Positions 22,521 through 32,805 of a DNA stretch of 64,000 bases are shown here, piece by piece. The stretch is from Sesamum alatum. Taxonomy: Eukaryota > Streptophyta > Magnoliopsida > Lamiales > Pedaliaceae. The DNA is taken from assembly GCA_034509735.1 (NCBI GenBank), contig JACGWO010000004.1, positions 19,015,395 through 19,079,394 on the forward strand, read 5' to 3'. How positions within the stretch are numbered: the stretch's first letter is position 1; every line of letters begins with the position of its first letter. The notes beneath the pieces were generated by a model, which was not told the origin of the DNA, did not search any database, and worked only from the letters and a program-made list of their open reading frames with translations. The translations under genes and the position numbers were made by a program.

Positions 22521-23225
22521 ATTTAAACCCTTACTTAAGTACTCCTTTTAATAATAAATAAAAATTCGTTATAAAATAACAAAATTCTATTAAATAAGAG
22601 AAATTATTTAGTAGTCTTAAATTCCTAATTGCTTTAAACTATGTAGAGAATGAAGCCTTAAATGCATTTTGGTCTCATAACATAATTATTTGGCGTTTTT
22701 GTACTTTAACTTTCTAGAGTAGAATTTTGATCTCACATCTTTTTAAAATTTGCTATTCTAGTCTTGTTTTCCGCCGGAGCTCACTTCCATCAGCGAAAAG
22801 GGTGAAGAAGGGCAAAAAAAAGAACTGAAATCCCAAAAATTAAAAAGATATTGGACCACACTGATATCCTAGTAAGTTAGAGGAAAAAAAAGATGAGCCA
22901 ATAGTAACGGTAACCCTAATTATAAAAGGTCGCATGAGATGAATATGCATTTTTCACACACCAATGATGAACTTTGGCAAAAAAAAAAAAAAAAAAAATT
23001 AAAATTGCAAAATTAAAAAGATGTGGGACCAAACTGCCATCGTAGAAAGTTAAGAACAAAAATGTCAAATGACTTAAGTTACGAGACTAAAAATACATTT
23101 AAGCAGGAGAATGAATAATATATCCAAACGAAAAAATAAAAATGGAAATAATATTTCAATGCATTACTTTGCAAGAAGAAGTCTTAACTATTTTAAGATA
23201 ATTTTGATTAACTATGACAAATTAA
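22521..23225. repeat. Dispersed repeat Y, copy 2 (split by the Mutator MITE)
   Basis: This is the partner of 20661-21690. Without the MITE the text runs CTATGTAGAGAATGAA then TAATATATCC, matching copy 1 across its own insertion. Confidence 0.65.
22655..23106. mobile_element. Mutator-type MITE with long TIRs and a perfect 9 bp target duplication
   Basis: GAGAATGAA flanks the element on both sides (22646-22654 and 23107-23115), an exact 9 bp duplication. The terminal inverted repeats are about 95 bp and start around TTAAATGCATTTTGGTCTC (left) and TTAAATGTATTTTTAGTCTC (right, reversed). Long TIRs and 9 bp duplications are the mark of Mutator-like elements. The interior has poly-A and no frame. 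Confidence 0.85.
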
Positions 23226-23467
23226 CATATAAAATACTAATCTAAACTTAAAGCTATCTTTGTATATGTAATAATGAATAAATATAAAATTTTAATTGAA
23301 ATTTTTCTTTTATCAATCTTATTAAATTAGAAGTGTTGTTGAAAAATTTAGATAAATTGGCGTCTGACTAATTGATTTTATTTTATTATTAATAGGTGAA
23401 AAAACCACTACCCTGTAAATAGTAATATAATAAATAGCTAAGTTGAAAACCTTAGTATTAAATACAA

Positions 23468-23726
23468 GGGTAAATTACAGTGACGTCCTTTGAGATTAGA
23501 CCAAAATACACAAACACCCTCTGTTTTTTGCAAAATCACAGCTACACGCCCTGAGGTTATATTTGTATTATAACTACACCCCCTATTCAAAGGCGAAACT
23601 TACACTAATACTCCCTAAAACATATTACACTAACACCCCTTAGGGGGTGTAGCTATAATTATGCAGAAGACAGGAGGTGTTTGTGTATTTGGACATAACC
23701 TCAGGAGGTGTTAATGTAGCTTATCC
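23468..23726. mobile_element. GGGTAAATTAC-type MITE, copy 2 (259 bp, fold-back)
   Basis: The left end GGGTAAATTACAGTGACG pairs with the reversed right end GGATAAGCTACATTAACACC. Inverted similarity continues through CAAATACACAAACACC and the GCTACACSCCC blocks, so nearly the whole element folds back. Flanks TAAATACAA and TAAATATAA match at 8 of 9 positions. There is no coding sequence. Confidence 0.8.
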
Positions 23727-24983
23727 TAAATATAATTGACATAATTATAGGCTCTCATGAGACAAAATTAACTATTTTGATACTTTAAAATGGATTAGTC
23801 AATTTAAATCAAGTTTTTGTTAAAAATAACTAACCATTATTATAACATCATGAATCAATTAATAAAATAGAAATAAAAGATATTGATAAAAAGTAACAAA
23901 AGAGAAAATATAGTTTGTTGTGTGATATATTACACAAAATGCGTATTACGTTGACAAATTAGTGTACAAATGTTGTAAAGTTATTTTTTTTTTAAAAAAA
24001 ATGGCACATTAACATATTTGTTACAAATTGAATTTCAATCGTATAATTATATTCTTCACAAATAAATTTTTTAATCATAATAACATATCGAAATTTTCAT
24101 AGAACTCTATGATATATTTATAGATTTGATACTCATAGAAGTTTTTCAATTTTTTTACTTCGTAGTTATTTTTTTACATTTTTAATTTGATTTATAAAAA
24201 AAAATAGCATCACAGTCTATGAATTTTCTAAAATATTTTAGAATATCTAATAAATCTAATTACCAAGATCAAATTCACACATGAATTAACATATTTATTT
24301 TAAATGGAACTAAAGGATGGAGCATAAGCTAATAGTCCTTTCTCTAGAAAGTGTAAATTTATTTTGTTTATCTATTAACAATATCATAAAACTAAAATAA
24401 CAATAAAAATTATTGAAATAGGTAGAGGTAGAAGACTAGTATAGACAACAGTATAATAAAATAACTAAATTTAAAATCTAAATGTAGTAGTTCTGTTGTA
24501 ATATAGTTAACATAACTATTGGACTTCTAATATAAAACATTTAGTAAATTTTACTTTAATTTGCTCCAAACAATATCATTAATACAATATTTAGTAAATA
24601 CGAAATGTAAAAAATCATTTTTAATGGAATAATTTTTATTTAATAGTATCAACTTAACTAAAGTGAATTACAAATTAAATGATTTTTTTCATTAACTAAA
24701 ACAATTATTATGATTTTTTTTGAAAATATAATTATATATTAATGATTCAATGATAGAAATATAAATAAAATTACGACTTTAATATTTTTTTGCAACTAAA
24801 AATGATTATTCAACTCTAAAAATATATTTTTACACGTATATTGTATATGATACTTCATAGTTAATTTAAAAAGCTTAAAGGTGTTTTAGGAATTAGTCAT
24901 TTGTCTCTCGATTTATTATTCATAAATGCAGTCAAAGCAAGTAAACTTGGAAAAAGTTATCCTTATATAAGCATATCCTACAT
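23727..24983. other. AT-rich stretch without a gene
   Basis: Runs of A and T and no frame above 60 codons. I see no element ends here. Confidence 0.5.
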
Positions 24984-24986
24984 TTA

Positions 24987-25389
24987 GAGGGTGTTTGGCT
25001 AAGCTTAAAAGCTCTTCAAAACATCTTATCAGATGTTTGAGAGCTTTTAAGATGTTTGAAATCGTTTGGCAATTTTTTTTTAAAAGAGCTTATAAGATCC
25101 AAAAATAAGATGTTTTGGAGCTTATAAGATCTTTTAAAAAAAGTTAACTTTCCTAACTTTTTTTTAAAAGATCTTATAAAGTCTATGCAATTAATAATTA
25201 AAAGGACAAAAATAACCTTATTAATTTGTTATATTTCAATTTCACCCTTAACATAATACAACTTTTTTTAAAAACAAAAAATTCTCTCTCTCTCTCTCTC
25301 TATCTTCCCCCCACCCCACCCACCCCTTCCCCAAGCATATCCGCATGTCCCTCCCTCCCCACCCCCCCCCCCCCCCAAACCCGCTCTCG

Positions 25390-25448
<59 letters not shown>

Positions 25449-26092
25449 ATATATATATATATATATAATTTTATATATAATCTCTTTCTCATATAACTAT
25501 TACATTAATTATATAAATTAATTTTTAATTATAATAATTATGAAAAAAATTGCCATAAATGTTATATTTACTGAAAAAATAAACTTTCAAGATATTATAA
25601 ATTATAATATGGCTAAAAGTAGTTATTGATATTTAAAATATATATCAATTATATATTTATGTTATCATTCGACTAGCATGAATGCTAATATTATTTTGAT
25701 GCAAAAGATTTGATATAATAATTTATCAATTTTTAATTTTTATAAAAAAAATAACTATTAAATACTTATCTGGAGTTATATTAACATATACTATTTATGA
25801 AAGTATTTTAAAAATATTTAAATATGGAATATGTAAAAAATAGTAACTTATTTGATTTCAATAGTATAAGGCCTTTTTTAGTCATTTTATCAATAAAAAG
25901 ATCTTATGATGCCAAACACCCTAACATCTTATAAGATGTGAAAACATCTTATAAGTTTTTACATTTTATTTTATCCAAACACTTTAGGAACTTATTTTCA
26001 AAATAAGATCCAACAACTTATAGACTCCTAAAACATCTTATAAGATGTAGGAGCTTATAAGATGTTTTAAAAAAGCTTAGCCAAACACCCTC
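24987..26092. mobile_element. TTA-flanked TIR element (PIF/Harbinger-like, 1106 bp)
   Basis: The two ends carry the perfect inverted 20-mer GAGGGTGTTTGGCTAAGCTT, extended by ACATCTTAT blocks that recur in both arms. TTA flanks each side (24984-24986 and 26093-26095). The interior holds a C run (25362-25376), a long CT repeat and AT-rich DNA. The opposing frames 25226-25468 and 25248-25445 are products of these simple repeats. There is no transposase. Confidence 0.8.
25397..25467. repeat. CT microsatellite followed by AT microsatellite
   Basis: About 22 CT dinucleotides (25397-25441) are followed after a few bases by about 10 AT dinucleotides (25448-25467). A shorter CT run lies just upstream at 25284-25301. 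Confidence 0.95.
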
Positions 26093-26128
26093 TTAGTTCC
26101 GCTTTATTTATTACCCGCTTATCCCATA

Positions 26129-27978
26129 TAGGGGTGCAAGTTGAGCCGAGCCGATTGGCGAGCTCGCAAGCCAGCTCGACCTCGAGCTCAACCATTTGTG
26201 TTCATGAGCTCACAACACACTTTTTTCTTTTTGGATTTTTTTTCAATTTTTATTTATACATATTTTTATATATTTAAGTACATTTCAATATTATATTAAG
26301 TTTATACTAAAAATTCACTATATATTAAAATTATTAGACAATATATCTTTTATTTTAATTTTATATAATAAAAAAATATGGCATTTTTATTTATATTGTT
26401 AAAAAACAAGCTTAAGCAACATTTTAATAAGTTTTGATATTCTTTTTTGTAAATGAATATTTAGTATAATGCATATGAATTTTGTTGTTATAATTTAAAA
26501 TCCACTCCATAAAATGTATTTATTTCAAAATTCATCATATATTAGAATTATTAGTCAATAATTCATATTTCAGTCTTAGATTATATTAAAATATGATATT
26601 TTAGTTTATATTATCTAAAAATAAGTTTAATCAACAATTTAGTATGAAATATTGTGTAAATAAATATTTAATATAATGCATATGAATTATATCATTATAA
26701 TTTCAATATCTACTAAAACAAAATGCATTTATTTCAAGATTTATCATATATTAGAATTATTATTCAATATCTCATATTTTACTCTTAGATGATATTAAAA
26801 TATGATATTTTAGTTTATATTATCTAAAAACAAGATTAATAAAAAATTTAGTACAATTTGATTTTTTTTAAAATAAATATTTAATACATTCCGTACGAAT
26901 TTTATTGTTGTATTTCAATATTCACTACAACAAAATGCATTTGTTCGAAATTCATCATATATTAGAATTATTAGTCAATATCTCATATTTTAATTTTAAA
27001 TGATATCAATATATGGTATTTTAATTTATATTATCTAAAAACAAGATTAATCAAAAACTTAGTACGATTTGATATTTTTTTTAAATAAATATTAAATACA
27101 ATTCATACGAATTTTATTGTTGTATTTCAATATTCACTACAATAAAATGCATTTGTTTCGAAATTCATCATATATTAGAATTATTAGTCAATATCTCATA
27201 TTTTAGTTTTAGATGATATTAAAATATGGTATTTTGGTTGATATTATCTAAAAAGAAGCTTAATCGACAATTTAGTACATTTCAATAATTTTTTTGTAAA
27301 TACATATTTAATACAATTCAGATGAATTTTATCGTTATAATTTCAATATCTACTACAACAAAATGCATTTATTTCAAAATTCACCATTTATTAGAATTAA
27401 TAGTCAATATTCATATTTTTGTTTTAGATGATATTAAAATATGGTATTTTGGTTTATATTATCTAAAAACTTGCTTAATCAACAATTTAGTACAATTCAT
27501 ATGAATTTTATTGTTATATTCAATAATCAATATCCACCATAACAAAATGCATTTATTATTAGTTATCCCTATATTTATTTAATATAATATATATGAATTT
27601 TACTGTTATATTTAATATGCACTGATGGGGTTGTTGATATTTAGGTGAATTTAATTTGTGGGTGTTAGTTCGAAAATTGAACTTAATTCTTTTCATCGTA
27701 TTGCTTTTTTTTTTCTTCTTGTGAATATTTTCTTCTTGATTCTTATTTAAATTTTTGAATAATGTTTCCACATTGTAGAATAGTCCATTTTTTTTATTTT
27801 TATGTTATTTCAAGAAAAAAAATAACCAAACTCGAGCTCGGCTCGTGAGCTCGGTTCGTGAGGTGCTCGAGCTCGAGCCTGTACGATGCAGGCTCGTTGA
27901 GCTCGAGCTCGATCACCTGAGCTCGAGCTCGAGCTCGAGCTCAGATTTTTGGCCGAACTCGGCTCGTTTGCACCCCTA
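26129..27978. mobile_element. hAT-like element with ATCCCATA target duplication (1850 bp)
   Basis: The 8 bp flank ATCCCATA is perfect (26121-26128 and 27979-27986). The ends read TAGGGGTGCAAGTTGAGCCG and, reversed, TAGGGGTGCAAACGAGCCGA. An 8 bp duplication and TAGGGGTG ends fit hAT elements. Both subterminal zones are rich in GAGCTC and CTCGAGCTCG; the right one (27830-27945) is nearly a run of GAGCTC. The interior is a tandem array. Frame 27810-28013 is a by-product of the right end. There is no transposase. Confidence 0.85.
26300..27560. repeat. Internal tandem array, about 210 bp period, about six units
   Basis: The phrase AAAATGCATTT...TTCATCATATATTAG recurs near 26512, 26724, 26932, 27145 and 27360, with a shortened unit at 27545 and a diverged one near 26309. 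Units share ATTAGTCAATATCTCATATT and TTATATTATCTAAAAA blocks. They differ by point changes and small indels. Confidence 0.85.
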
Positions 27979-27986
27979 ATCCCATA

Positions 27987-28720
27987 TAAAAAGGTATATG
28001 AGGCCGTGGTCAACTACTAATGAGATTGTTATGTTAATTGTTGGAGATGATGCTAATAATACAAGATGTCATGATACCATTGTCTGTAATAATATGCATA
28101 GTTCGAATGAATTAGTGAAATCCATTCGTCATATACACCATTTCACATCCTTAGCTCTTTTCATATAATACTGATGGTTGGTAATTGATATTCCATACAA
28201 CACAAGTTAGAATGATAATAAAAAAAATATATCCATGAAAGAATTGTGGATTTTTAAGTAATAAAAACAGTTAAATTTTTTTTCCGTGAGAATATGTTCC
28301 ACCAACTTATTGTTAATTACTATAGAATATTTAACAGCTAAATTATATAAAAACACATCAAGCTGAGATAGGTACATATTTGAATCAAAGTTTGGAAGAT
28401 CCAATTGTTGTATGATTTATATACACCAGAACAATTGGATAGAGGATTGTAAAGATCTAAAATGGATTTTAATCATAAAAAATATGGCAAATTCATCCAC
28501 ACTCCCTGTTTGTCATGATTATGTATATATCCCTAGTAAATTGAAAATTACAATTATCATATCTAAAGTTTGTAAAACCTTACATTACTTGCTAGCAAAA
28601 TGTGAAAGTACAATAACACCTTTGTGTTTCAGGCAAAAAGAATTAAAAAATAATATTTATCAAAAGACAAAAATGCCCTTTCATATTTACACAAAATCTA
28701 AAGGGGAAACTGCATTCACA
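27987..28720. other. Intergenic stretch without a supported gene
   Basis: Two short frames occur (28207-28404 minus; 28412-28810 plus). The plus one runs into the terminal repeat of the next element, which shows that it is not a conserved gene. I see no other structure. Confidence 0.5.
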
Positions 28721-28728
28721 CTCTTAAA

Positions 28729-29935
28729 TAGACCTGTCAATGTGTCAATATTGCCTAAGCCCAAACCCATCATAAGGGATCCAGACTCAAGCTCAAGCCT
28801 ATACATCTAAATCAAATCCAGACCTAAGCCCAGATCCATTAAATTAAAATGATTGAATCTGGGTCGACTGATATACCCATAATTACTCATCCAGACTCAA
28901 TTTCTCCCCCAATCTTTCCACCAACACAGTCACGCCTCTCCTCTTACCTCCTGATCGGCAGACAATCTCCTCTCTCAACTCTCCGTTGGTCTCACGCCAA
29001 CCTTCAAACCGGCTAACATCTCGTCCCTATCTCCAGATACCCATCACCCCTCTGCCATCCTTAATCCTATTGTAGCTAAAGCAATAGCCTCTGTAACAAA
29101 ACCTCTCTTCCTCTACTTCTCTACCAAATCAATGATTATGCGGCTCCATTTTGAAGAGCTGTGAAGGAGAAAATCAAGAATTTCTCTTCCACGGAAGAAA
29201 TCACCAAGAAGAATCTTTCTTCTCAACAGTCTGCTCTTTTTATTTATTTTTTATTTTTTTGTGTGTTAATTCTTAACCATGATTGATTTTGTTAAGTGGG
29301 GTCAGGTGATTTTTGTTTGATTGAGTCTAGAGATTTGTGTTTCTATTTTTGGGGAAGATTTTCATATGTGCTTTTGATTTCTTGAATATGGGGATTGGGA
29401 AATTGTTATGTATTTGATTTCTTGAAAAGACCGCCAAATTTGTAAATTAGTTTGTCTTAATGTTTTGTTTTTTGAGGATGATAGAATTGATAAAAGTTTG
29501 AGAAATTTCTGTATTAATCACATTGCTCTGAGATTTGTCTATTTCATTAAGACGTTTGCTTTAATCAAAATTTAGGGTTGGATGGATTTATTGTTTTCAG
29601 GCTGTTTCCTAATAATGTTCATCCACAAACATAATATTCTTAATTTGTGTTGTATTTCACTGTAGTTGATGTTGTTCTTCGTATAGTTCTTTAGAAAAAG
29701 GGGTCTGAATAAACACACACACAAAAAAAAAAATAGAAAAAAAAAGGAAATGGGTCTGGGTCGGAGCTGATTCGAGAAACTGGGTTTGGAGACCCACAAG
29801 TCTTGAGATCCATGGGTCTTAAGTTGAGTTGGGTAGGATCTGGGTAGGAATTAGTTGTTTGGGCCTCCTTTGGAGCTGGGTCTGGGCTTAGGTCTGGGCC
29901 TGGACAGGGTCTTACCATATCCATTGACAAACATA
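28729..29935. mobile_element. hAT-like element with leader-like or intron-like cargo (1207 bp)
   Basis: The ends TAGACCTGTCAATG and, reversed, TATGTTTGTCAATG match at about 10 of 14 positions. Flanks CTCTTAAA (28721-28728) and CTCCTAAA (29936-29943) match at 7 of 8. Subterminal zones are rich in CCCAGACC or GGGTCTGG. The middle (28900-29650) has a CT-rich stretch followed by T-rich text with GTGTGTTAATTC and TTGATTTTGTTAAG, which resembles a plant gene leader and first intron. No coding exon is recognisable. Confidence 0.6.
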
Positions 29936-30269
29936 CTCCTAAAATTTATCATAATTATAAATATATCACTATAAAATTTAAAATTATAATTAGCCCAATT
30001 CAGGTTGACTTTGGTTTACATGTACCTCTATCTAGCTAGTCTAGTATCGATAAAAGTATGAATGTACTAAAAAGTTTCCTTTTATTTTTTGATTCGACAA
30101 AATTAACTATTTTACTAAGGATAAAAATGTAAAAAAATATACTTAATAGTGTTTACTTTCACATTACATTTATATACTCTTAATTATTTTTCACATCATT
30201 CATATTTACTCCTACTAATTATTACTTTGAAATTACACTTATTTCTAAATTATATATATATATAATGTA

Positions 30270-30695
30270 GGGTAAATTACATCAACATCCCCTAAGGTTT
30301 GACATAATTACAAATACCCCCTCGTTGTTTTAAAAAGTACAAATACCCCCTGAGGTTTGTAATTTTTAACCAAAGACCTAAAATTGACCATTTTGCCTTT
30401 GAATTTTTTATTAAAATTGTAGAAAAATCAACCGAGGCAATTTGCATTATTGCTCCTCTATGTAAAAAACTTAAGAAACCTCTCCCTGCGCACTGTAGTC
30501 CAAATTTTTTTTAAAAATTACATAAAAATAATTCAGCGCTTAAGGAGATTTTGGCCGGTTCACCTATAAAAATTGAATGAAAATGGGTTATTTGTTAAAC
30601 AGTTACAAACCTCAGGGGGGTATTTATAATTTTTCAAATAACGAGGGGGTATTGTAATTATGCCAAACCTCAGAGGAGGTAGTTGTAATTTACCC
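30270..30695. mobile_element. GGGTAAATTAC-type MITE, copy 3 (426 bp)
   Basis: The ends are GGGTAAATTACATCAACATC and, reversed, GGGTAAATTACAACTACC. It is similar to the element at 19952-20379 over its whole length, sharing AAATACCCCCTGAGGTTTG-type arms and the block ATTGCTCCTCTATGTAAAAA. The flanks (TATAATGTA and TAATATATA) are AT-rich and match at only 6 of 9, so the duplication is uncertain. Confidence 0.75.
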
Positions 30696-30704
30696 TAATA
30701 TATA

Positions 30705-31179
30705 TGATAATTAGAAATCACATGTCAAGTTAAAAATCAGTCAAAAATAAATAAAAATGATTGTCATGTAAAGCAAACATTTTGAACTGTAAAACAGGTT
30801 AGAAGACAAATGAAAATAAATTAAATCACTTATCCTGTAAAGAAAAGATTTTTTTTAGTAAGAGACTAGAAGGTAATTTTAACATTTGGGGTGTGACTAC
30901 TACGTGTTATATGATATTTTTATTCATTTATAATATAATAGGAGCAAAATATCAATGTATAATCAATCTTTTCAATAATATATGATAGAAATGGCTGATT
31001 GTAAAATAAATATCTTAAGGTGTACATAAGCTACTCCCAAAATATTGTCTACATCATTAAAAGAAGTATGAATGTTCAATAAGTCTTTTAAATTTTTGTA
31101 TTGTACATTAGAGTCTTGTTAATATATTTACTAAGTATTATAAAAAGCTATTAATAAGTTATTAGCATAGATATAAGTA
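30705..31179. other. AT-rich stretch without a gene
   Basis: No frame, inverted end or RNA gene is visible to me here. Confidence 0.5.
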
Positions 31180-31745
31180 TAATTTATTTGGCACATGTTA
31201 CAATTTACTTTGGGTTAGTAATTAATTGATCCAATCAATTAATTTCAAATTCACATTAATTTTTTATTTAACCCTTGAACCTAAGATTAATTAATCCCGT
31301 CCAAATATTTTAAATAATTTAATTAATTAACACTTTGGACTTCCTATCATATAGGACATCAATTGAATAATTCAATTATTCAAATGATTAATTTAAACTT
31401 ATTTAAATTAATCCTCTCTCTCTCTCTCTCTCTTCAGGAATTAAACCATCCGAAATCAATTCTTAAATTATTTTTTCACAATATCATTAATGTTTTGTAT
31501 GTGACCTTTATATGTTAAACTTCAGCTAGATTTGAGTTTATATCATATTCAATTCAATCCTACAAATAACTTGTTGTAGATTAATTGTATCATATTTAAT
31601 TAATAACGCATGATTAGTTTAATCTAAGAGAACTCGTTACCATGGTGATGTCTAGCAAACAGTCCATAGCACTAGAGAATAGGTGAAATTGGTGAGAACC
31701 TTCAACCACGCGTAATGTACAGATACAGTCTTTCTATCAAGCTAT
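31180..31745 (-). repeat. Decayed fragment of the copia LTR family (solo remnant F)
   Basis: The stretch follows the order of blocks in the copia B LTR: AT-rich part, GTATGTGACCTTTATATG, CTTCAGCTAGATTTGAG, CTCGTTACCATGG-TGATG, TCTAGCAAACAGTCCATAGC and ACTAGAGAATAGGTGAA. The equivalent in B is at about 16118-16232. Both LTR ends are missing and no internal region adjoins it. It contains a CT microsatellite at 31413-31433. Confidence 0.65.
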
Positions 31746-31923
31746 CTGCCGATTAAAGTGTTGGGTTCGGAAAAAATGGGCAAATAGGCGCACCAAAATT
31801 TAAAATTTAAGAAATGAAATAAGCATGCATAGTACTAAAAATTATACAAATCTTTACCTTTTCAAAAAAACAAGGTGAAACATACAAATAAGCACAAAAA
31901 GGATTAAGTAGATTTATACCTTT

Positions 31924-31936
31924 CACTACAAAAAAA
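31924..31936. repeat. Left terminal inverted repeat of the CACTA element
   Basis: CACTACAAAAAAA is matched by its inverse at 42008-42020. It is preceded by TTT. Confidence 0.9.
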
Positions 31937-31954
31937 AGCGTTGATTGGGATGGT

Positions 31955-32640
31955 AACAGGAACGGTTTTTTTAATATTTGGAATGGTACGTACTTCATTT
32001 GAACATTTTGGACTGGCATTAGGAACGATTGAGGAACGGGAGGCCATCCGTGGCAATAAGAGGCGATCCTAATTATTAGGAACGGGAACCAAGCTACCGT
32101 TCCTATTTGGGAACAGTGGTTGGCACTACTATGTTCTACCGTTCCTACTTACCTTTATACGTATAAATTTGTTTTTTTTTTGCATTTGGAACACCTTATA
32201 AACATTAGGAACGGTAATGTCGAAAACAAATCTCGGTTTTAGGAACGGTGGTTAGAACTCTGTTTGGAACAGTCCGTTTCTGTTGTAGATAGAATTTGGC
32301 ATGGTGTTTGAATACATGTAGGAACGGTAGGTTGTAGAGATTAGGACCGGTAGCTGGAATATATTGTGTCGCGACATGTAGGAACAGTCTTTGCACTCAA
32401 TCTTTGGAATAAAGTTTTGGACCGGTTTTTGGTATTGTCTTTTGAACAAAAGGTTTACCACGAAAGGATTGATTTTGGAATAGAATTAGGCACGGTAGTT
32501 ACGGTATTTAGGAACGGTTCACATGTATAGTTGGAATGATTTTTTCATCGGCCGTGGGAATGGTTAGTCTTTTTAAAAAGTCAAAAATAGGAATGGTACA
32601 GTGCGAATATGTTGCGTCTAAAGTACCGTTCCTAATTAAT
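31955..32640. promoter_or_regulatory. Left subterminal motif array (AGGAACGGT)
   Basis: About 14 exact or near copies of AGGAACGGT or ACCGTTCCT are scattered here, for example near 31960, 32098, 32208, 32239, 32320 and 32510, with variants such as AGGACCGGT and GGAACAGT. In maize En/Spm comparable subterminal repeats bind the accessory protein TnpA and are needed for excision; the same role here is inference from position and number. Frames 32205-32396 and 32252-32461 are chance. Confidence 0.8.
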
Positions 32641-32805
32641 AATTTATTTATTTTTATTAATCATTTTTATCATTTGAATTAATAATAATATTTTGATTAT
32701 ATAAATAATATTTAAATATGAAAAAATGTATAATTTAAAAATAAAAATTATATTAAATACGAATATTATCCGATTTGATTACAAAAAAAAAAAATACATA
32801 ATGTA

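Noticed and set aside
25226..25468. Opposing frames of 80 and 65 codons
   Set aside because: They consist of CT/GA and C/G simple repeats translated as Leu-Ser or Arg-Glu runs.
26300..27560. Possible CRISPR-like or centromeric satellite array
   Set aside because: The units are about 210 bp, contiguous and without unique spacers, and are enclosed in a transposon with its own target duplication.
28412..28810. A 132-codon plus-strand frame
   Set aside because: It runs from spacer into the terminal repeat of the hAT-like element and has no recognisable domain.
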